64,000 nt of DNA from Flavobacterium chilense (GCF_001602525.1 NZ_LSYT01000004.1:124001-188000), one strand, 5' to 3'. Positions 32,920 through 43,166 are shown, counted from the stretch's first letter. Notes: generated by a model not told the origin, from the letters alone. Translations and numbers: made by a program.

Positions 32920-34422
32920 ATGCGTTTACGAATTCTCCTTTTATTTACTCTGCTTTGTTGTAAATCATTGTTGTTTTCGCAGACTGCAGTTTCAAATCCG
33001 TCCAAAAGTGATTTTTCCGGAACACTCTCTTTTTTAGCTTCCAACTGGATGGAAGGCCGCGGAGCCACACAAAAAGGAGGTCTTATGGCATCTGAATATA
33101 TTGCATCGATGATGGGATTGTACCAATTGGTTCCTTATAGTACTGAATCAGGATATTATCAGGATTTCAATATCATCGAACATACTGTAAAAAAAGCTTC
33201 TTTCGAAATCAGAAAAAAGGACAAAGAAGCTTTTGTACTTTCTTCTTCAACTGATTTTCAGGTTACACCAATAGCACAATCTTTACAAAAAAAAGCGCAA
33301 CTGTTTTTTGCAGGTTACGGATTGGATTTGGCAAAGGAAAATTACGATGATTATAAAAATCAAAATGTAAAAGATAAAATTGTCGTTGTACTCAAAGGAT
33401 TCCCCGGATATAAGGACAGTACTTCTGTAACCTATCGAAAATTCAAGAAAATATTTCCCGAAGAAAATAATCTCGAAGAAATCAAACTGCAAACTGCTAT
33501 TCACAAAGGAGCAATTGCTTTGGTTATAATTGAAGAAAAAGAAAATTTTAAATCCCAAAATTCGGGTGAAAATGCCGTTTTTCATTCTTTGGTAAATCCG
33601 GTAATATCTTCAATTCCAATTTTCAGACTGAGTAAATCTGCTGCTCAGAAACTTTTTGCAGGAACTCCTGTTTCATTAGAAACAATAGAGAAAAAAGCGG
33701 CTCAAAAACCAATTCCAGTTGCTACTCTTTTAAAAGATACCGAAGTTAATTTCTCTATCGAATTGCAATCTCAAAGTTTTCCGGTTCGCAATGTTTTAGG
33801 CATGATTCCCGGAAAAGACACTACCAAAACTATTATTGTAGGCGCACATTATGACCATTTGGGTATTATAAAAGATTCTGTATATAATGGTGCCGACGAT
33901 AATGCTTCGGGAGCTTCAGGAATGCTGGCACTGGCAAAAAAATGGTCTGAGTCTAAAACAAAACCTCCTTATAACATGCTTTTTGCTTCGTGGACAGCCG
34001 AAGAAATGGGACTTTTAGGAAGTGAATATTTTGTTCAGAATTTTGATTTCAGTAAACAGAAAATACTTTTGGCAATCAATATGGATATGATTTCCCGAAA
34101 TGCACCAGAAGATAAAAACCGTAGAATTTTAAGCATTGGCACTGAAAAAAAAGATGAAACTCTACGAATAATGTCCACCGAAATCAATTCAAAACTTCAA
34201 ACCCCTTTTGCACTTGATCTTTGGGAAACCAACGGACATACTGGAAGTGATTACGCATCGTTTACCGCAAAAGGAATTCCGATTATGACTTTTTTCAGCG
34301 GTTTTCACAACGATTATCACACGACTCGCGATACTGCCGAAAAAGTAGATTTAGACAAGATCAAAGATGTACTTTTTATTGTCAATACATCTCTTTTAAA
34401 GTTTATAGAAAATCAGCATTAA
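32920..34422 (+). CDS. Exported M28-family zinc aminopeptidase
   Basis: A 500-residue protein with signal peptide 1-20 (ending LLFSQ). A PA-like insert lies at about 110-270, and the M28 catalytic domain at about 285-495. Metal-ligand motifs are GAH310YD312HLG, NGADDNASG (D326), TAEEMG (E361/E362), INMDM (D389) and a C-terminal FHNDYHTTRD His. It removes N-terminal residues from peptides in the periplasm or outside. It lies 9 bp after the Lrp gene and 18 bp before the cyanophycinase. Confidence 0.92.
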   Translation: MRLRILLLFTLLCCKSLLFSQTAVSNPSKSDFSGTLSFLASNWMEGRGATQKGGLMASEYIASMMGLYQLVPYSTESGYYQDFNIIEHTVKKASFEIRKKDKEAFVLSSSTDFQVTPIAQSLQKKAQLFFAGYGLDLAKENYDDYKNQNVKDKIVVVLKGFPGYKDSTSVTYRKFKKIFPEENNLEEIKLQTAIHKGAIALVIIEEKENFKSQNSGENAVFHSLVNPVISSIPIFRLSKSAAQKLFAGTPVSLETIEKKAAQKPIPVATLLKDTEVNFSIELQSQSFPVRNVLGMIPGKDTTKTIIVGAHYDHLGIIKDSVYNGADDNASGASGMLALAKKWSESKTKPPYNMLFASWTAEEMGLLGSEYFVQNFDFSKQKILLAINMDMISRNAPEDKNRRILSIGTEKKDETLRIMSTEINSKLQTPFALDLWETNGHTGSDYASFTAKGIPIMTFFSGFHNDYHTTRDTAEKVDLDKIKDVLFIVNTSLLKFIENQH

Positions 34423-34440
34423 CCCAACCAAAATAACGCC

Positions 34441-35304
34441 ATGAAAAACCAGTTTCTATTCCAGTTTTCGTTTCTAAAACCTTTGTTGGTTTTATTTCTC
34501 TTTACAGGTTATGTTCTGCAAGCCCAGACACCAAAAGGAAAGCTTTTCATTATTGGCGGAGGCGACCGGTCTGATGTGTTGATGAAACAAGTTTTAAGCG
34601 TTGCTGATCTTTCCAAAAAAGATTATATCGTTGTTTTACCCATGTCCAGCGAAGAGCCGGACAGTTCGTTTATCTTCTTTAAGAATCAAATGGTTAAACT
34701 AACCTCAAATCCAATTGTGATGCTGAATTTTAATGCAGCAACTGCTCAAAATAAAACCTTAACCGATTCTCTTCAAAAAGCAAAACTAATTTTTATCAGC
34801 GGTGGCGATCAGGTTCGTTTTATGAATGTGGTTCAAAATACTCCCATAAAAACGGCAATACAAAAAGCCTACGAAAACGGAAGTACGATTTCAGGAACCA
34901 GTGCCGGAGCAGCCGTAATGTCTGAGAAAATGATCACAGGTAATCAAAAATTACAAAAAGAATACTCCGGAACTTTTGACAATATACGATATGACAATCT
35001 CGAAACAGCTGAAGGGTTGGGATTATTAAAAACGGCTGTAATCGATCAGCATTTTTTAAAACGAAACCGATACAACCGTCTACTTTCGGCTTTAGCTGAA
35101 TTTCCTGCTTTAACCGGAATAGGAATTGATGAAAGTACGGCAATTATCGTTCGAAACAATCAAATTGAAGTAGCCGGAGAAAGCGAAGTTATTGTAGTCA
35201 GAAACCCGAAAGGAATTGCAAAAGCAAAACAAAATAACCTTATTTCTATCGAAAGTCTTCAAATGAGTATTTATACTGCCGGACAAAAATTTAATATCAA
35301 ATAA
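34441..35304 (+). CDS. Secreted cyanophycinase (peptidase S51)
   Basis: A 287-residue protein with a signal peptide of about 29 residues (ending VLQAQ). GKLFIIGGGDRSDV opens the mature part, FISGGDQVRF follows, and the nucleophile Ser lies in ISGTSAGAAVMS (about 149-160). Family members hydrolyse cyanophycin (multi-L-arginyl-poly-aspartate) to beta-Asp-Arg, although some bacterial S51 enzymes act on other Asp peptides. It ends 2 bp before the next start. Together with the M28 peptidase and rocD it suggests use of Arg-rich peptides. Confidence 0.88.
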   Translation: MKNQFLFQFSFLKPLLVLFLFTGYVLQAQTPKGKLFIIGGGDRSDVLMKQVLSVADLSKKDYIVVLPMSSEEPDSSFIFFKNQMVKLTSNPIVMLNFNAATAQNKTLTDSLQKAKLIFISGGDQVRFMNVVQNTPIKTAIQKAYENGSTISGTSAGAAVMSEKMITGNQKLQKEYSGTFDNIRYDNLETAEGLGLLKTAVIDQHFLKRNRYNRLLSALAEFPALTGIGIDESTAIIVRNNQIEVAGESEVIVVRNPKGIAKAKQNNLISIESLQMSIYTAGQKFNIK

Positions 35305-35306
35305 TC

Positions 35307-37508
35307 ATGTTTCATTATACCAAAATAGTACGACTAACTTTTATCTTTTGTTTTATTAGCTTCCAGATTGCAGCACAAAAAATCAATCCAAAAGAAATTA
35401 GTCGGCTGGAAAAATTAGCACAACAGGTTTCTGTTATCAGAGATCAATGGGGAATTCCGCATGTTTACGGAAAAACAGATGCCGATGCTGTTTTTGGTTT
35501 GCTTTATGCGCAATGCGAAGACGATTTTAAACGAATTGAAATGAATTATATTGAAAAACTGGGACGCCTTGCTGAACTAAAAGGACAATCGGTTTTATAC
35601 AATGATTTAGAAATTCGCCTTTTAATTGATGCTCAAGAAGCCAAATCTGATTATAAAAAAGCACCTGTCTGGCTTAAAAAATTACTGAACAATTATGCTG
35701 ATGCGATTAATTTTTATTTATACAAGCATCCCGAAGTTAAGCCGGCACTTTTAACGCATTTCGAACCCTGGTTTCCTTTGCTTTGGACAGACGGAAGTAT
35801 TGGCGCCATAAGTACTGCTGATCTTACAACAGGAGAATTAAAAGCTTTTTATTCCGGTAATAATGATAAAGTCGCTTATGTAGAAAGAGAGAAAAACGTA
35901 CAAACGGGCTCTAATGGATTTGCTTTCTCGCCTTCTAAAACTGACGACGGAAATGCTATTTTATACATCAATCCGCACACCACTTTTTACTTTAGACCCG
36001 AAGTTCAAATCGCAAGTGAAGAAGGTTTAAATGTTTACGGAGCCGTAACCTGGGGACAATTTTTTATTTATCAGGGTTTTAATGAGAATTGCGGCTGGAT
36101 GCATACTTCATCAAATGTTGATGTTGCCGATATGTATGCTGAAAAAATCATCAACAAAAACAACAAACTATTCTATGAATTCGACAAAAAGCTTTTGCCT
36201 GTTATAGAAAAAGAGATTACAATCAATTATACCGAAAACGGAAAGCTAATTCCTAAAAAGTTCAAAACCTATTTTACCAACAATGGTCCAATAATGGCGA
36301 AACGCGACGGAAAATGGATTAGTTTAAAATCGAATAATCGTTCGATGACCAGTCTGATTCAGAGTTGGGTCAGAACCAAATCCAAAAGTTTCGAAGAGTA
36401 TAAAAAAGCGATGGATCTAAAAGCCAATACATCCAACAATACAGTTTACGCAGACAGTAAAGGAAATATCGCTTACTGGCATGGAAACTTTATCCCAATA
36501 CGAGATAAAAACCTTAATTGGTCCAAAGTGGTTGACGGATCAACCTCGGCAACACAATGGAAAGGTTTGCATGAAGTCAATGAAACTGTTCACATCTATA
36601 ATCCGGTAAATGGCTGGTTACAAAATTGTAATTCGACACCTTATACTGTTGCCGGAGAAAATAGTCCGAAAAGAGAAAACTACCTGCCTTATATGGCGCC
36701 GGATGGTGAAAACTTTAGAGGAATAAATGCAGTTCGAATTTTCAGCAAAGGAGATCATTATACTTTAGACAAAGTTATTGCAGACGGATACGATACAAAG
36801 TTATCAATTTTTGAAATTCTGATTCCGAGTTTAATTACCGTTTTCGAGAAAAATATCAAACCTTCAGATCCTGAATACTCAGAATTGATTGAACCGGTTA
36901 CAATGTTGAAAAACTGGGATTATTATGCCAAAGAAAATTCGGTAGCTACTACATTGGCAGTTGAATGGGCTTATAAATTAGATCCTATTATCTTAAAAGC
37001 CTATATTGACGAAGGCGAATTGGATCAGGTTCAGAATACCAAAAAATTTGCAGCAACAGCAACTGTTAAACAATTAATTCCTCAGTTGCAGGAAGTCGTA
37101 AAAGATCTCCAATCAAAATGGGGAACCTGGCAAGTCGCCTGGGGAGAAATCAACCGTTTCCAGCGTTCCAGCGGAGATATTGATCTAAAATATGATGATA
37201 CCAAACCTAGTTTACCTATTGCTTTTGGTCCTGGTTCGTGGGGAAGCTTACCTTCTTTTAAAAGCAGTTATCAAAATGGTACTAAAAAACGATACGGTTA
37301 CAACGGAAACAGTTTTGTTTGTGCAGTAGAATTTGGCAAAAAAATTAAAGCAAAATCATTATTAGCAGGTGGAAACAGCAGCGATCCAGACTCTAAACAT
37401 TTTAGCGATCAGTCTGAAATGTATCAAAAAGGACAATTTAAAGAAGTCTTATTTTATAAAGAAGATGTACTCAAAAATGCTGAGAAAACATACCATCCCG
37501 GCGAATGA
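35307..37508 (+). CDS. Penicillin acylase-family (S45) Ntn hydrolase
   Basis: A 733-residue exported protein with signal peptide 1-23 (ending QIAAQ). The chain has the family layout: an alpha part (about 24-201), the predicted autocleavage/nucleophile Ser202 in QTG-S-NGFAF, and a beta part containing INPHTTFYFRP, CGWMHTSSNVDVADMY and GPGSWGSLPSF. Relatives hydrolyse amide bonds of acyl-homoserine lactones, aculeacin, penicillins or N-acyl amino acids. Substrate is unknown here. It is the last gene of the five-gene Lrp-peptidase transcript and is followed by a terminator. Confidence 0.9.
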   Translation: MFHYTKIVRLTFIFCFISFQIAAQKINPKEISRLEKLAQQVSVIRDQWGIPHVYGKTDADAVFGLLYAQCEDDFKRIEMNYIEKLGRLAELKGQSVLYNDLEIRLLIDAQEAKSDYKKAPVWLKKLLNNYADAINFYLYKHPEVKPALLTHFEPWFPLLWTDGSIGAISTADLTTGELKAFYSGNNDKVAYVEREKNVQTGSNGFAFSPSKTDDGNAILYINPHTTFYFRPEVQIASEEGLNVYGAVTWGQFFIYQGFNENCGWMHTSSNVDVADMYAEKIINKNNKLFYEFDKKLLPVIEKEITINYTENGKLIPKKFKTYFTNNGPIMAKRDGKWISLKSNNRSMTSLIQSWVRTKSKSFEEYKKAMDLKANTSNNTVYADSKGNIAYWHGNFIPIRDKNLNWSKVVDGSTSATQWKGLHEVNETVHIYNPVNGWLQNCNSTPYTVAGENSPKRENYLPYMAPDGENFRGINAVRIFSKGDHYTLDKVIADGYDTKLSIFEILIPSLITVFEKNIKPSDPEYSELIEPVTMLKNWDYYAKENSVATTLAVEWAYKLDPIILKAYIDEGELDQVQNTKKFAATATVKQLIPQLQEVVKDLQSKWGTWQVAWGEINRFQRSSGDIDLKYDDTKPSLPIAFGPGSWGSLPSFKSSYQNGTKKRYGYNGNSFVCAVEFGKKIKAKSLLAGGNSSDPDSKHFSDQSEMYQKGQFKEVLFYKEDVLKNAEKTYHPGE

Positions 37509-37532
37509 TTTTAATCTTATAAATTAACGCAG

Positions 37533-37567
37533 AAACCTCGGAAGAAATACCTTTCGAGGTTTTTTTG
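37533..37567 (+). terminator. Intrinsic terminator after the acylase
   Basis: AAACCTCG (37533-37540) pairs with CGAGGTTT (37555-37562), extended inward by imperfect GAAG/CTTT pairing, with seven Ts. It closes the lrp-acylase unit. Confidence 0.85.
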
Positions 37568-37607
37568 TAACATAATATTTCTGATATTTGTTAAAAATTG
37601 TAAAACT

Positions 37608-38381
37608 ATGAAAAATTCAGCCCTACTATTATTTGCCACTATATTGTTTTCTAACACTATAAATGCACAATTAAAAGCTGTAAAATATACAGATGGTAAT
37701 CAGGCATTAAACGGATTGTTTGCAAAATCTGCTAAAAAAAGCGCTCAAAATCCGGGTATTTTACTTTTACCGGCATGGCTGGGAATTGATAAAGCTTCAA
37801 AAGATATTGCTGAAAATTTAGCAAAATTAGGTTATAATGTTTTCATCGCTGATATTTATGGAGAAGGAAATTATCCTGCCAATACAGCTGAAGCCGGAAA
37901 ACAAGCGGGTTATTACAAAAAAAATTATGAAGTGTATCAAAAACGTATCAATGCCGCTTTGCAGGAATTAATTAAATCCGGAGCAAATGCGGATAACATT
38001 GTAGCTATTGGATATTGTTTTGGAGGAACAGGAGTTCTTGAAGCCGCCCGCGGACATTTAAATCTAAAAGGTGTTGCTTCGTTTCACGGAGGTTTAGGTA
38101 AAGATGCTACGCGACCTGCTACGGCTATCACTACAAAAGTTCTGGTTTGTCATGGTGCTGATGATCCGTTTGAATCTGCAGCAGAAATTACCGCTTTTCA
38201 ACAGGAAATGCGTGATGCTAAAGCCGACTGGCAAATGATTTACTATGCAAATGCAGTTCACTCTTTCACGAATCCTGAAGCCGGAAACGACAACTCAAAA
38301 GGTGCAGCATACAATGCCGTTGCCGCAAAAAGATCATTTGAGCATTTACAACTTTTTTTAAACGAAGTACTAAAAAAATAA
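37608..38381 (+). CDS. Exported dienelactone hydrolase family protein
   Basis: A 257-residue alpha/beta hydrolase with signal peptide 1-20. The nucleophile is Cys137 in GYCFGGTG, the acid is Asp185/186 in CHGADDPF, and the base is His218 in VHSF, the Cys-Asp-His triad typical of DLH proteins. The export signal is usual for Bacteroidota members of this group. Natural substrate unknown. It starts 41 bp after the terminator, so it opens a new unit. Confidence 0.9.
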   Translation: MKNSALLLFATILFSNTINAQLKAVKYTDGNQALNGLFAKSAKKSAQNPGILLLPAWLGIDKASKDIAENLAKLGYNVFIADIYGEGNYPANTAEAGKQAGYYKKNYEVYQKRINAALQELIKSGANADNIVAIGYCFGGTGVLEAARGHLNLKGVASFHGGLGKDATRPATAITTKVLVCHGADDPFESAAEITAFQQEMRDAKADWQMIYYANAVHSFTNPEAGNDNSKGAAYNAVAAKRSFEHLQLFLNEVLKK

Positions 38382-38450
38382 TCTGCTAAAAAAGCAAAAA
38401 AACTTTACCAATAAATCAAATAACCCAAAACCAAATCAACAGAATAACCA

Positions 38451-39425
38451 ATGTCACATAGTCCGATTAGAAAAGATAAAACCTGCTTAAACTGCAGGCA
38501 CGTTGTGGAACAGAATTTTTGCCCAAATTGCGGACAGGAAAATACCGATAGCCGAAAAACCTTTCACCATTTATTCATTCACTTCTTTGAGGATCTGACG
38601 CATTATGAAAATGCTTTCTGGAAAACCATTCGTAATTTACTTTTTAAACCATCTACATTAACCAAAGAATATCTTTCCGGAAAAAGATTATCCTACCTTG
38701 CTCCTGTTCGTCTTTATATTTTTATAAGTTTTATTACGTTTTTAATGATCGCATTATTTCCGGGTCATGACACTGAAATTGTAACTTCAGACAAGAATAA
38801 TAAAACAGAAAAAGAAGTTCCTAAAAATATTTTGACCGGAACTTTAAATGATCTTGAACCCGGAGACGATTTTGATGATTTTACCAAAAAAGTAGATTCG
38901 ATACAAAAATTTGGACCTGAAGAAAAAAAGGCAGATGAGTTTACCTACTGGGCAATCAAAAAGATTCAGTATGTAAAAGAACACAATACCAAAAAAGATA
39001 TTATTAATAAATTTACGGAATCCTTTATTCACAACATTCCCAAAGTACTCTTTATTATAATGCCATTTTTTGCTTTCTTTTTATGGCTTTTTCACAACAA
39101 AAAGAAATGGTATTATTTTGATCATGGAATATTTACACTGCATTATTTTTCATTTCTACTTTTAATATTTCTGATTTTATTTATCATTAGAAGAGTGATT
39201 GGATTATTTGGAGAAGACAATCCACTAACTTTCATATCATATATAACTGATTTTCTAGGCTTTACATGGATGTGTTATTATTTTTATCCGGCGCACCATC
39301 GTTTTTATGGAGAAAGCAGATTTGTTTCATTTGTTAAAAGTGTCTTATTGTTCTGTATTAACTTCTTTTTTATCCTATTTTTACTAATATTTTATGTTTT
39401 CTACACCTTTGTAAACTTACATTAA
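38451..39425 (+). CDS. DUF3667 zinc-ribbon membrane protein
   Basis: A 324-residue protein. A zinc ribbon (CLNCRHVVEQNFCPNCGQ, about 12-29) is followed by a stretch with LTHYENAFWKTIRNLLFKPS and several membrane segments (about 84-104, 195-212, 225-250, 285-320), the DUF3667 arrangement. No function has been assigned. It sits 8 bp before an M28 peptidase gene and 69 bp after the dienelactone hydrolase. Confidence 0.85.
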   Translation: MSHSPIRKDKTCLNCRHVVEQNFCPNCGQENTDSRKTFHHLFIHFFEDLTHYENAFWKTIRNLLFKPSTLTKEYLSGKRLSYLAPVRLYIFISFITFLMIALFPGHDTEIVTSDKNNKTEKEVPKNILTGTLNDLEPGDDFDDFTKKVDSIQKFGPEEKKADEFTYWAIKKIQYVKEHNTKKDIINKFTESFIHNIPKVLFIIMPFFAFFLWLFHNKKKWYYFDHGIFTLHYFSFLLLIFLILFIIRRVIGLFGEDNPLTFISYITDFLGFTWMCYYFYPAHHRFYGESRFVSFVKSVLLFCINFFFILFLLIFYVFYTFVNLH

Positions 39426-39432
39426 AACCAAT

Positions 39433-40455
39433 ATGAAAAAATTTATAATTCTATTATTAATTGCTACTACCTTCTCCTGCAAGAATGCACAGTCTGTGGT
39501 ATCAAAAGACAATTCGGATCCGAGTAAATATATAAAAGCCATTTCTGAAAAAGATCTAAAAACCATGTTATACACTGTAGCTTCTGACGAAATGGAAGGA
39601 CGTGAAACAGGATCTAAAGGACAGAAAAAAGCTGGTCTTTATATGATTGAACAATACAAAAAAAGCGGTATTTCGTTTCCTAAAGGAGCAACGGACTATT
39701 ACCAGCATATTCCGGCAGCTTTTTTGAATGCAAAACGCAATGAAAACTTACCGGATTCAGAAAACATCTGGGCATATATTGAAGGCTCTGAAAAACCGGA
39801 TGAAGTTTTGGTCATTTCTGCACACTATGACCACGTAGGAATAAAAAATGGCGAGGTTTACAATGGAGCTGATGATGATGGTTCCGGAACGGTAGCGGTA
39901 ATAGAAATGGCAAAAGCTTTTGCAAAAGCCAAAAAAGAAGGACACGGACCTAAACGTTCTATTTTATTTCTTCACGTAACCGGTGAAGAACATGGTTTAC
40001 ACGGATCACGTTATTATTCTGAAAATCCGTTATTCCCAATCGCAAACACTATCACTGATATTAATATTGATATGATTGGTCGTCGTGATGTAGAACATGC
40101 TAAAACCAATAATTATGTTTATATAATTGGCGCTGACCGACTTTCAACAGATTTACACAATATTGTAGTCGCTCAAAACGAGAAATACACCAAATTAGAC
40201 TTAGATTTTAAATTTAATGATCCCAAAGATCCAAATCATTTTTATGAGCGTTCTGATCATTACAACTTTGCAAAACATGGTATTCCGTCAGTATTTTTCT
40301 TTAATGGAGTTCACGAAGATTACCACCAAAAAGGAGATGAACCTCAAAAAATCGAATACGATGCTTTGACTAAAAGAACACAATTAGCATTCTCGATTGC
40401 CTGGGATTTAGCAAATAGAGAAAACAGACCGGTAGTTGATAAACCTATTAAATAG
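39433..40455 (+). CDS. M28-family peptidase, lipoprotein
   Basis: A 340-residue protein whose signal ends in lipobox TTFSC (Cys16). It lacks the PA insert of the other M28 enzyme. Metal motifs are ISAHYDHVG, NGADDDGSG, VTGEEHGLHG, INIDMIG and a C-terminal HEDYHQKGD. It should act at the membrane as an aminopeptidase. It ends close to the repeat-rich region shared with rho. Confidence 0.92.
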   Translation: MKKFIILLLIATTFSCKNAQSVVSKDNSDPSKYIKAISEKDLKTMLYTVASDEMEGRETGSKGQKKAGLYMIEQYKKSGISFPKGATDYYQHIPAAFLNAKRNENLPDSENIWAYIEGSEKPDEVLVISAHYDHVGIKNGEVYNGADDDGSGTVAVIEMAKAFAKAKKEGHGPKRSILFLHVTGEEHGLHGSRYYSENPLFPIANTITDINIDMIGRRDVEHAKTNNYVYIIGADRLSTDLHNIVVAQNEKYTKLDLDFKFNDPKDPNHFYERSDHYNFAKHGIPSVFFFNGVHEDYHQKGDEPQKIEYDALTKRTQLAFSIAWDLANRENRPVVDKPIK

Positions 40456-40618
40456 GTTCAAAGACTCAAAGAGGCAAAGGTTCAGAGTTTTTTTGAGACT
40501 TTAAAATAATAAAAAAAGGATAAGCTTAGCTTATCCTTTTTTATTTATATCTATTTTATTAATTCAAGATTCTCAAGCAAAACCTTTGCCACTTTGAACC
40601 TCAGAACCTTTGTACCTT
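40456..40618. repeat. Inverted AGGTTCAAAGG-type repeat blocks around a terminator
   Basis: A G-rich block (about 40456-40492, units like GGTTCAAAGACTCAAAGAGG) and a C-rich block (about 40573-40618, units like CCTTTGCCACTTTGAACC) lie in opposite orientation, so they can pair imperfectly around the terminator hairpin between them. The same degenerate unit occurs at 45406 and 47751-47996. No coding potential. Confidence 0.6.
40511..40543. terminator. Bidirectional terminator between M28 lipoprotein and rho
   Basis: AAAAAAGGATAAGCT (40512-40526) and AGCTTATCCTTTTTT (40528-40542) are fully complementary, with A- and T-runs on both sides. It serves both convergent genes. Confidence 0.9.
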
Positions 40619-40621
40619 TTT

Positions 40622-42505
40622 TTAGTCATTCATAGAAATCAAAAATTCCTCATTATTTTTTGTTTTCTTGAAACGATCGTTTACAAAATCCATAGATTCT
40701 ACCGGGTTCATATCAGATAGATATTTACGCATAATCCACATTCTTTGTAATGTTTTCTCGTCTAATAATAAATCATCACGACGTGTACTTGACGAAGTAA
40801 GATCAATTGCAGGGAAAATACGTTTGTTGGCAATTTTACGATCCAACTGAAGCTCCATATTACCAGTTCCTTTAAATTCTTCAAAGATTACCTCATCCAT
40901 TTTAGAACCTGTTTCTGTCAGTGCAGTTGCAATGATACTCAACGAACCTCCGTTTTCTACATTTCTTGCAGCTCCAAAGAAACGTTTTGGTTTTTGTAAT
41001 GCATTAGCATCAACACCACCACTTAATACTTTTCCGGATGCAGGCTGAACGGTATTATAAGCTCTTGCCAAACGTGTAATCGAATCTAATAAGATTACTA
41101 CATCATGACCACATTCTACCAAACGTTTTGCTTTTTCAAGAACAATATTGGCAATTTTCACGTGCTCTTGCGGCTCTCTGTCAAATGTCGAAGCAATTAC
41201 TTCTCCTCGCACACTACGCTGCATATCTGTAACCTCTTCAGGACGCTCGTCAATTAAAAGAACAATAAGATAAACTTCCGGATGGTTTGCTGCAATTGCG
41301 TTTGCAATGTCTTTTAACAACATTGTTTTACCCGTTTTTGGCTGGGCAACGATCATACCACGTTGTCCTTTTCCTATAGGAGAAAATAAATCAATAATAC
41401 GGGTTGAAATAGAACTGCCTTTTTCGGCCAATTTAAATTTTTCTGAAGGAAAAACGGGTGTCAGGTGTTCAAAAGAAACTCTGTCGCGAACTACCTGCGG
41501 ATCGTGACCATTGATTTTAAGTACACGAACTAAAGGGAAAAACTTCTCGCCTTCTTTAGGAGGACGAACCACTCCTTTTACTGTATCTCCGGTTTTAAGA
41601 CCGAATAATCTGATTTGTGAAGTTGATAAATAAATATCATCCGGAGAGGCTAAATAATTATAATCCGATGAACGTAAAAATCCGTATCCGTCCGGCATCA
41701 TTTCAAGAACACCTTCACTTTCTATGATTCCGTCAAATTCAAAATCTGAATCTCTGAAATTGTTCTTTTTATTTTTATGGTTTTGATTTTGATTTCCGTT
41801 ATTCCCATTTCCGTTACCGTTACCATTTTGATTTGGATTTGGATTTTGGTTTTGAACCTGATTCGGATTCTGGTTTTGGTTTGGATTTTGATTTTTATTC
41901 TGGTTCGGATTGATCTTTTTTACAGGAGCATTTCCTTCTGTTTTTTCAGCTGCCGGAGCTATAACTTCTGCAACTTCTTCTGTACTTACCTCTTTTACAG
42001 TTTCTTTCTCTTTTTGAAGAGCTACCTTTTTCTCGTAAGCGGCTTTATTAAATTTTACAATTTTCGGGCCTTTCTTTTCTTCAGCTACCGGCTGCTCATC
42101 AACAGTTTCCTGATTTTCTGCCGGTTGTTTTTTAACAGGCTGAATTTTTGGTGCTGCCTGATTTTTTGGTGTCGGCTGATTTTTTGCATTTGGTTTTGAA
42201 ACAATTGGAGTTTCTTTTTTCTCCGGAGTTTCCTCAACCTGATCAAATTCAAGAACTGGTGCATTTTTAGAAACAGCAGGCTTTTTAGCAGGTGCAATTC
42301 TCGCTCTTTTCGGTTTGTCATCTCCTGCTTCCTTTTCTGCAACAGCAGAAACGGGCGGCAATGCTGCAGTCGCTTCCTGATGCGCTAAAATCTGACTGAT
42401 TAAAGTGTCTTTTTTAACGCCATTAAACTTTATATTTTTAGCTAACTTAGCTATTTCTTGAAGCTCAGCAAGCTTCATTTCTTTTAATGCAGAAATATCA
42501 AACAT
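40622..42505 (-). CDS. rho: Transcription termination factor Rho, with long N/Q-rich insert
   Basis: A 627-residue hexameric RNA helicase. The Rho_N domain (about 1-43) is followed by a disordered Pro/Lys/Glu-rich stretch (about 45-195), a nearly pure Asn/Gln/Pro/Gly tract (199-246), the RNA-binding cold-shock domain (about 256-335) and the ATPase with Walker A around K391 (QPKTGKT) and [10 protein letters not shown]. coli Rho has ~419 residues; the extra ~200 are the insert. In Bacteroides thetaiotaomicron an analogous Rho insert was reported to drive phase separation. The tract is encoded by imperfect AAT/CAA-type repeats, so its length may vary between strains. Confidence 0.97.
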   Translation of the reverse strand: MFDISALKEMKLAELQEIAKLAKNIKFNGVKKDTLISQILAHQEATAALPPVSAVAEKEAGDDKPKRARIAPAKKPAVSKNAPVLEFDQVEETPEKKETPIVSKPNAKNQPTPKNQAAPKIQPVKKQPAENQETVDEQPVAEEKKGPKIVKFNKAAYEKKVALQKEKETVKEVSTEEVAEVIAPAAEKTEGNAPVKKINPNQNKNQNPNQNQNPNQVQNQNPNPNQNGNGNGNGNNGNQNQNHKNKKNNFRDSDFEFDGIIESEGVLEMMPDGYGFLRSSDYNYLASPDDIYLSTSQIRLFGLKTGDTVKGVVRPPKEGEKFFPLVRVLKINGHDPQVVRDRVSFEHLTPVFPSEKFKLAEKGSSISTRIIDLFSPIGKGQRGMIVAQPKTGKTMLLKDIANAIAANHPEVYLIVLLIDERPEEVTDMQRSVRGEVIASTFDREPQEHVKIANIVLEKAKRLVECGHDVVILLDSITRLARAYNTVQPASGKVLSGGVDANALQKPKRFFGAARNVENGGSLSIIATALTETGSKMDEVIFEEFKGTGNMELQLDRKIANKRIFPAIDLTSSSTRRDDLLLDEKTLQRMWIMRKYLSDMNPVESMDFVNDRFKKTKNNEEFLISMND

Positions 42506-42688
42506 GAATATTCTATGAATTTAATTATTTTAAAGGAAATACTGTAAAAAGAATAGGTAGATAATTGTTTTCAATTGACCGCAGTATGAAGTGCTTACGG
42601 TATTTTGATGCAATAATACGAATAAAATTTAATCATACAATAGTATTTTAAAAAAAGAAAATATATTTTTGTAAAACAATTTCAGATC

Positions 42689-43105
42689 ATGATACAACGA
42701 ATTCAGACCGTATATTTAATTCTTACCTTCCTAATTACAGGAGTTCTTATGTTTTTTGTTCCGCTTTGGACATTAAATAATGGTAAGGCATTTTATTTTA
42801 TGCAAGATCAGTTTTACACTATTTTATTAGGTCTGAGTACCATGCTTTCTATCATCAGCATTATTTCATACAAAAAAAGACAAAATCAGTTTGTAATGGG
42901 CAGACTGAACATAATATTGAATTTAATTTTATTAGGATTGTTTGTATATCGTTCTCTAAATTTATCTGGAGATACTACTACTATTGTATCAGAGAAAGGT
43001 ATTGGGATGTTTCTACCTATTGTTGCTATCGTGTTATTAGTTTTAGCTAATAAGGCCATCAAAAAGGATGAGGATCTTGTAAAATCTGTAGACCGTTTGA
43101 GGTAA
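42689..43105 (+). CDS. DUF4293 membrane protein
   Basis: A 138-residue protein with four hydrophobic segments (about 7-27, 44-62, 72-90, 105-123) starting MIQRIQTVYL, the typical DUF4293 opening. Function unknown. It reads away from rho, a neighbourhood I recognise from other Flavobacteriia. TATTTTTG at 42664-42671 is a possible -7 box 18 bp before the ATG; no matching TTG was found. Confidence 0.85.
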   Translation: MIQRIQTVYLILTFLITGVLMFFVPLWTLNNGKAFYFMQDQFYTILLGLSTMLSIISIISYKKRQNQFVMGRLNIILNLILLGLFVYRSLNLSGDTTTIVSEKGIGMFLPIVAIVLLVLANKAIKKDEDLVKSVDRLR

Positions 43106-43136
43106 ACCTATAAACTTAAGTTTTTTGTGCGAAGAG

Positions 43137-43166
43137 AACCCGAATTTTATAATTCGGGTTTTTTTG
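43137..43166 (+). terminator. Intrinsic terminator of the DUF4293 gene
   Basis: AACCCGAATT (43137-43146) and AATTCGGGTT (43151-43160) form a perfect stem with a TTAT loop, followed by Ts to 43165. Confidence 0.92.

Noticed and set aside
41777..42199. 140-residue plus-strand frame opposite rho
   Set aside because: It is the shadow of the Asn/Gln-rich tract (Leu/Ile/Val-rich in reverse), without any family pattern.
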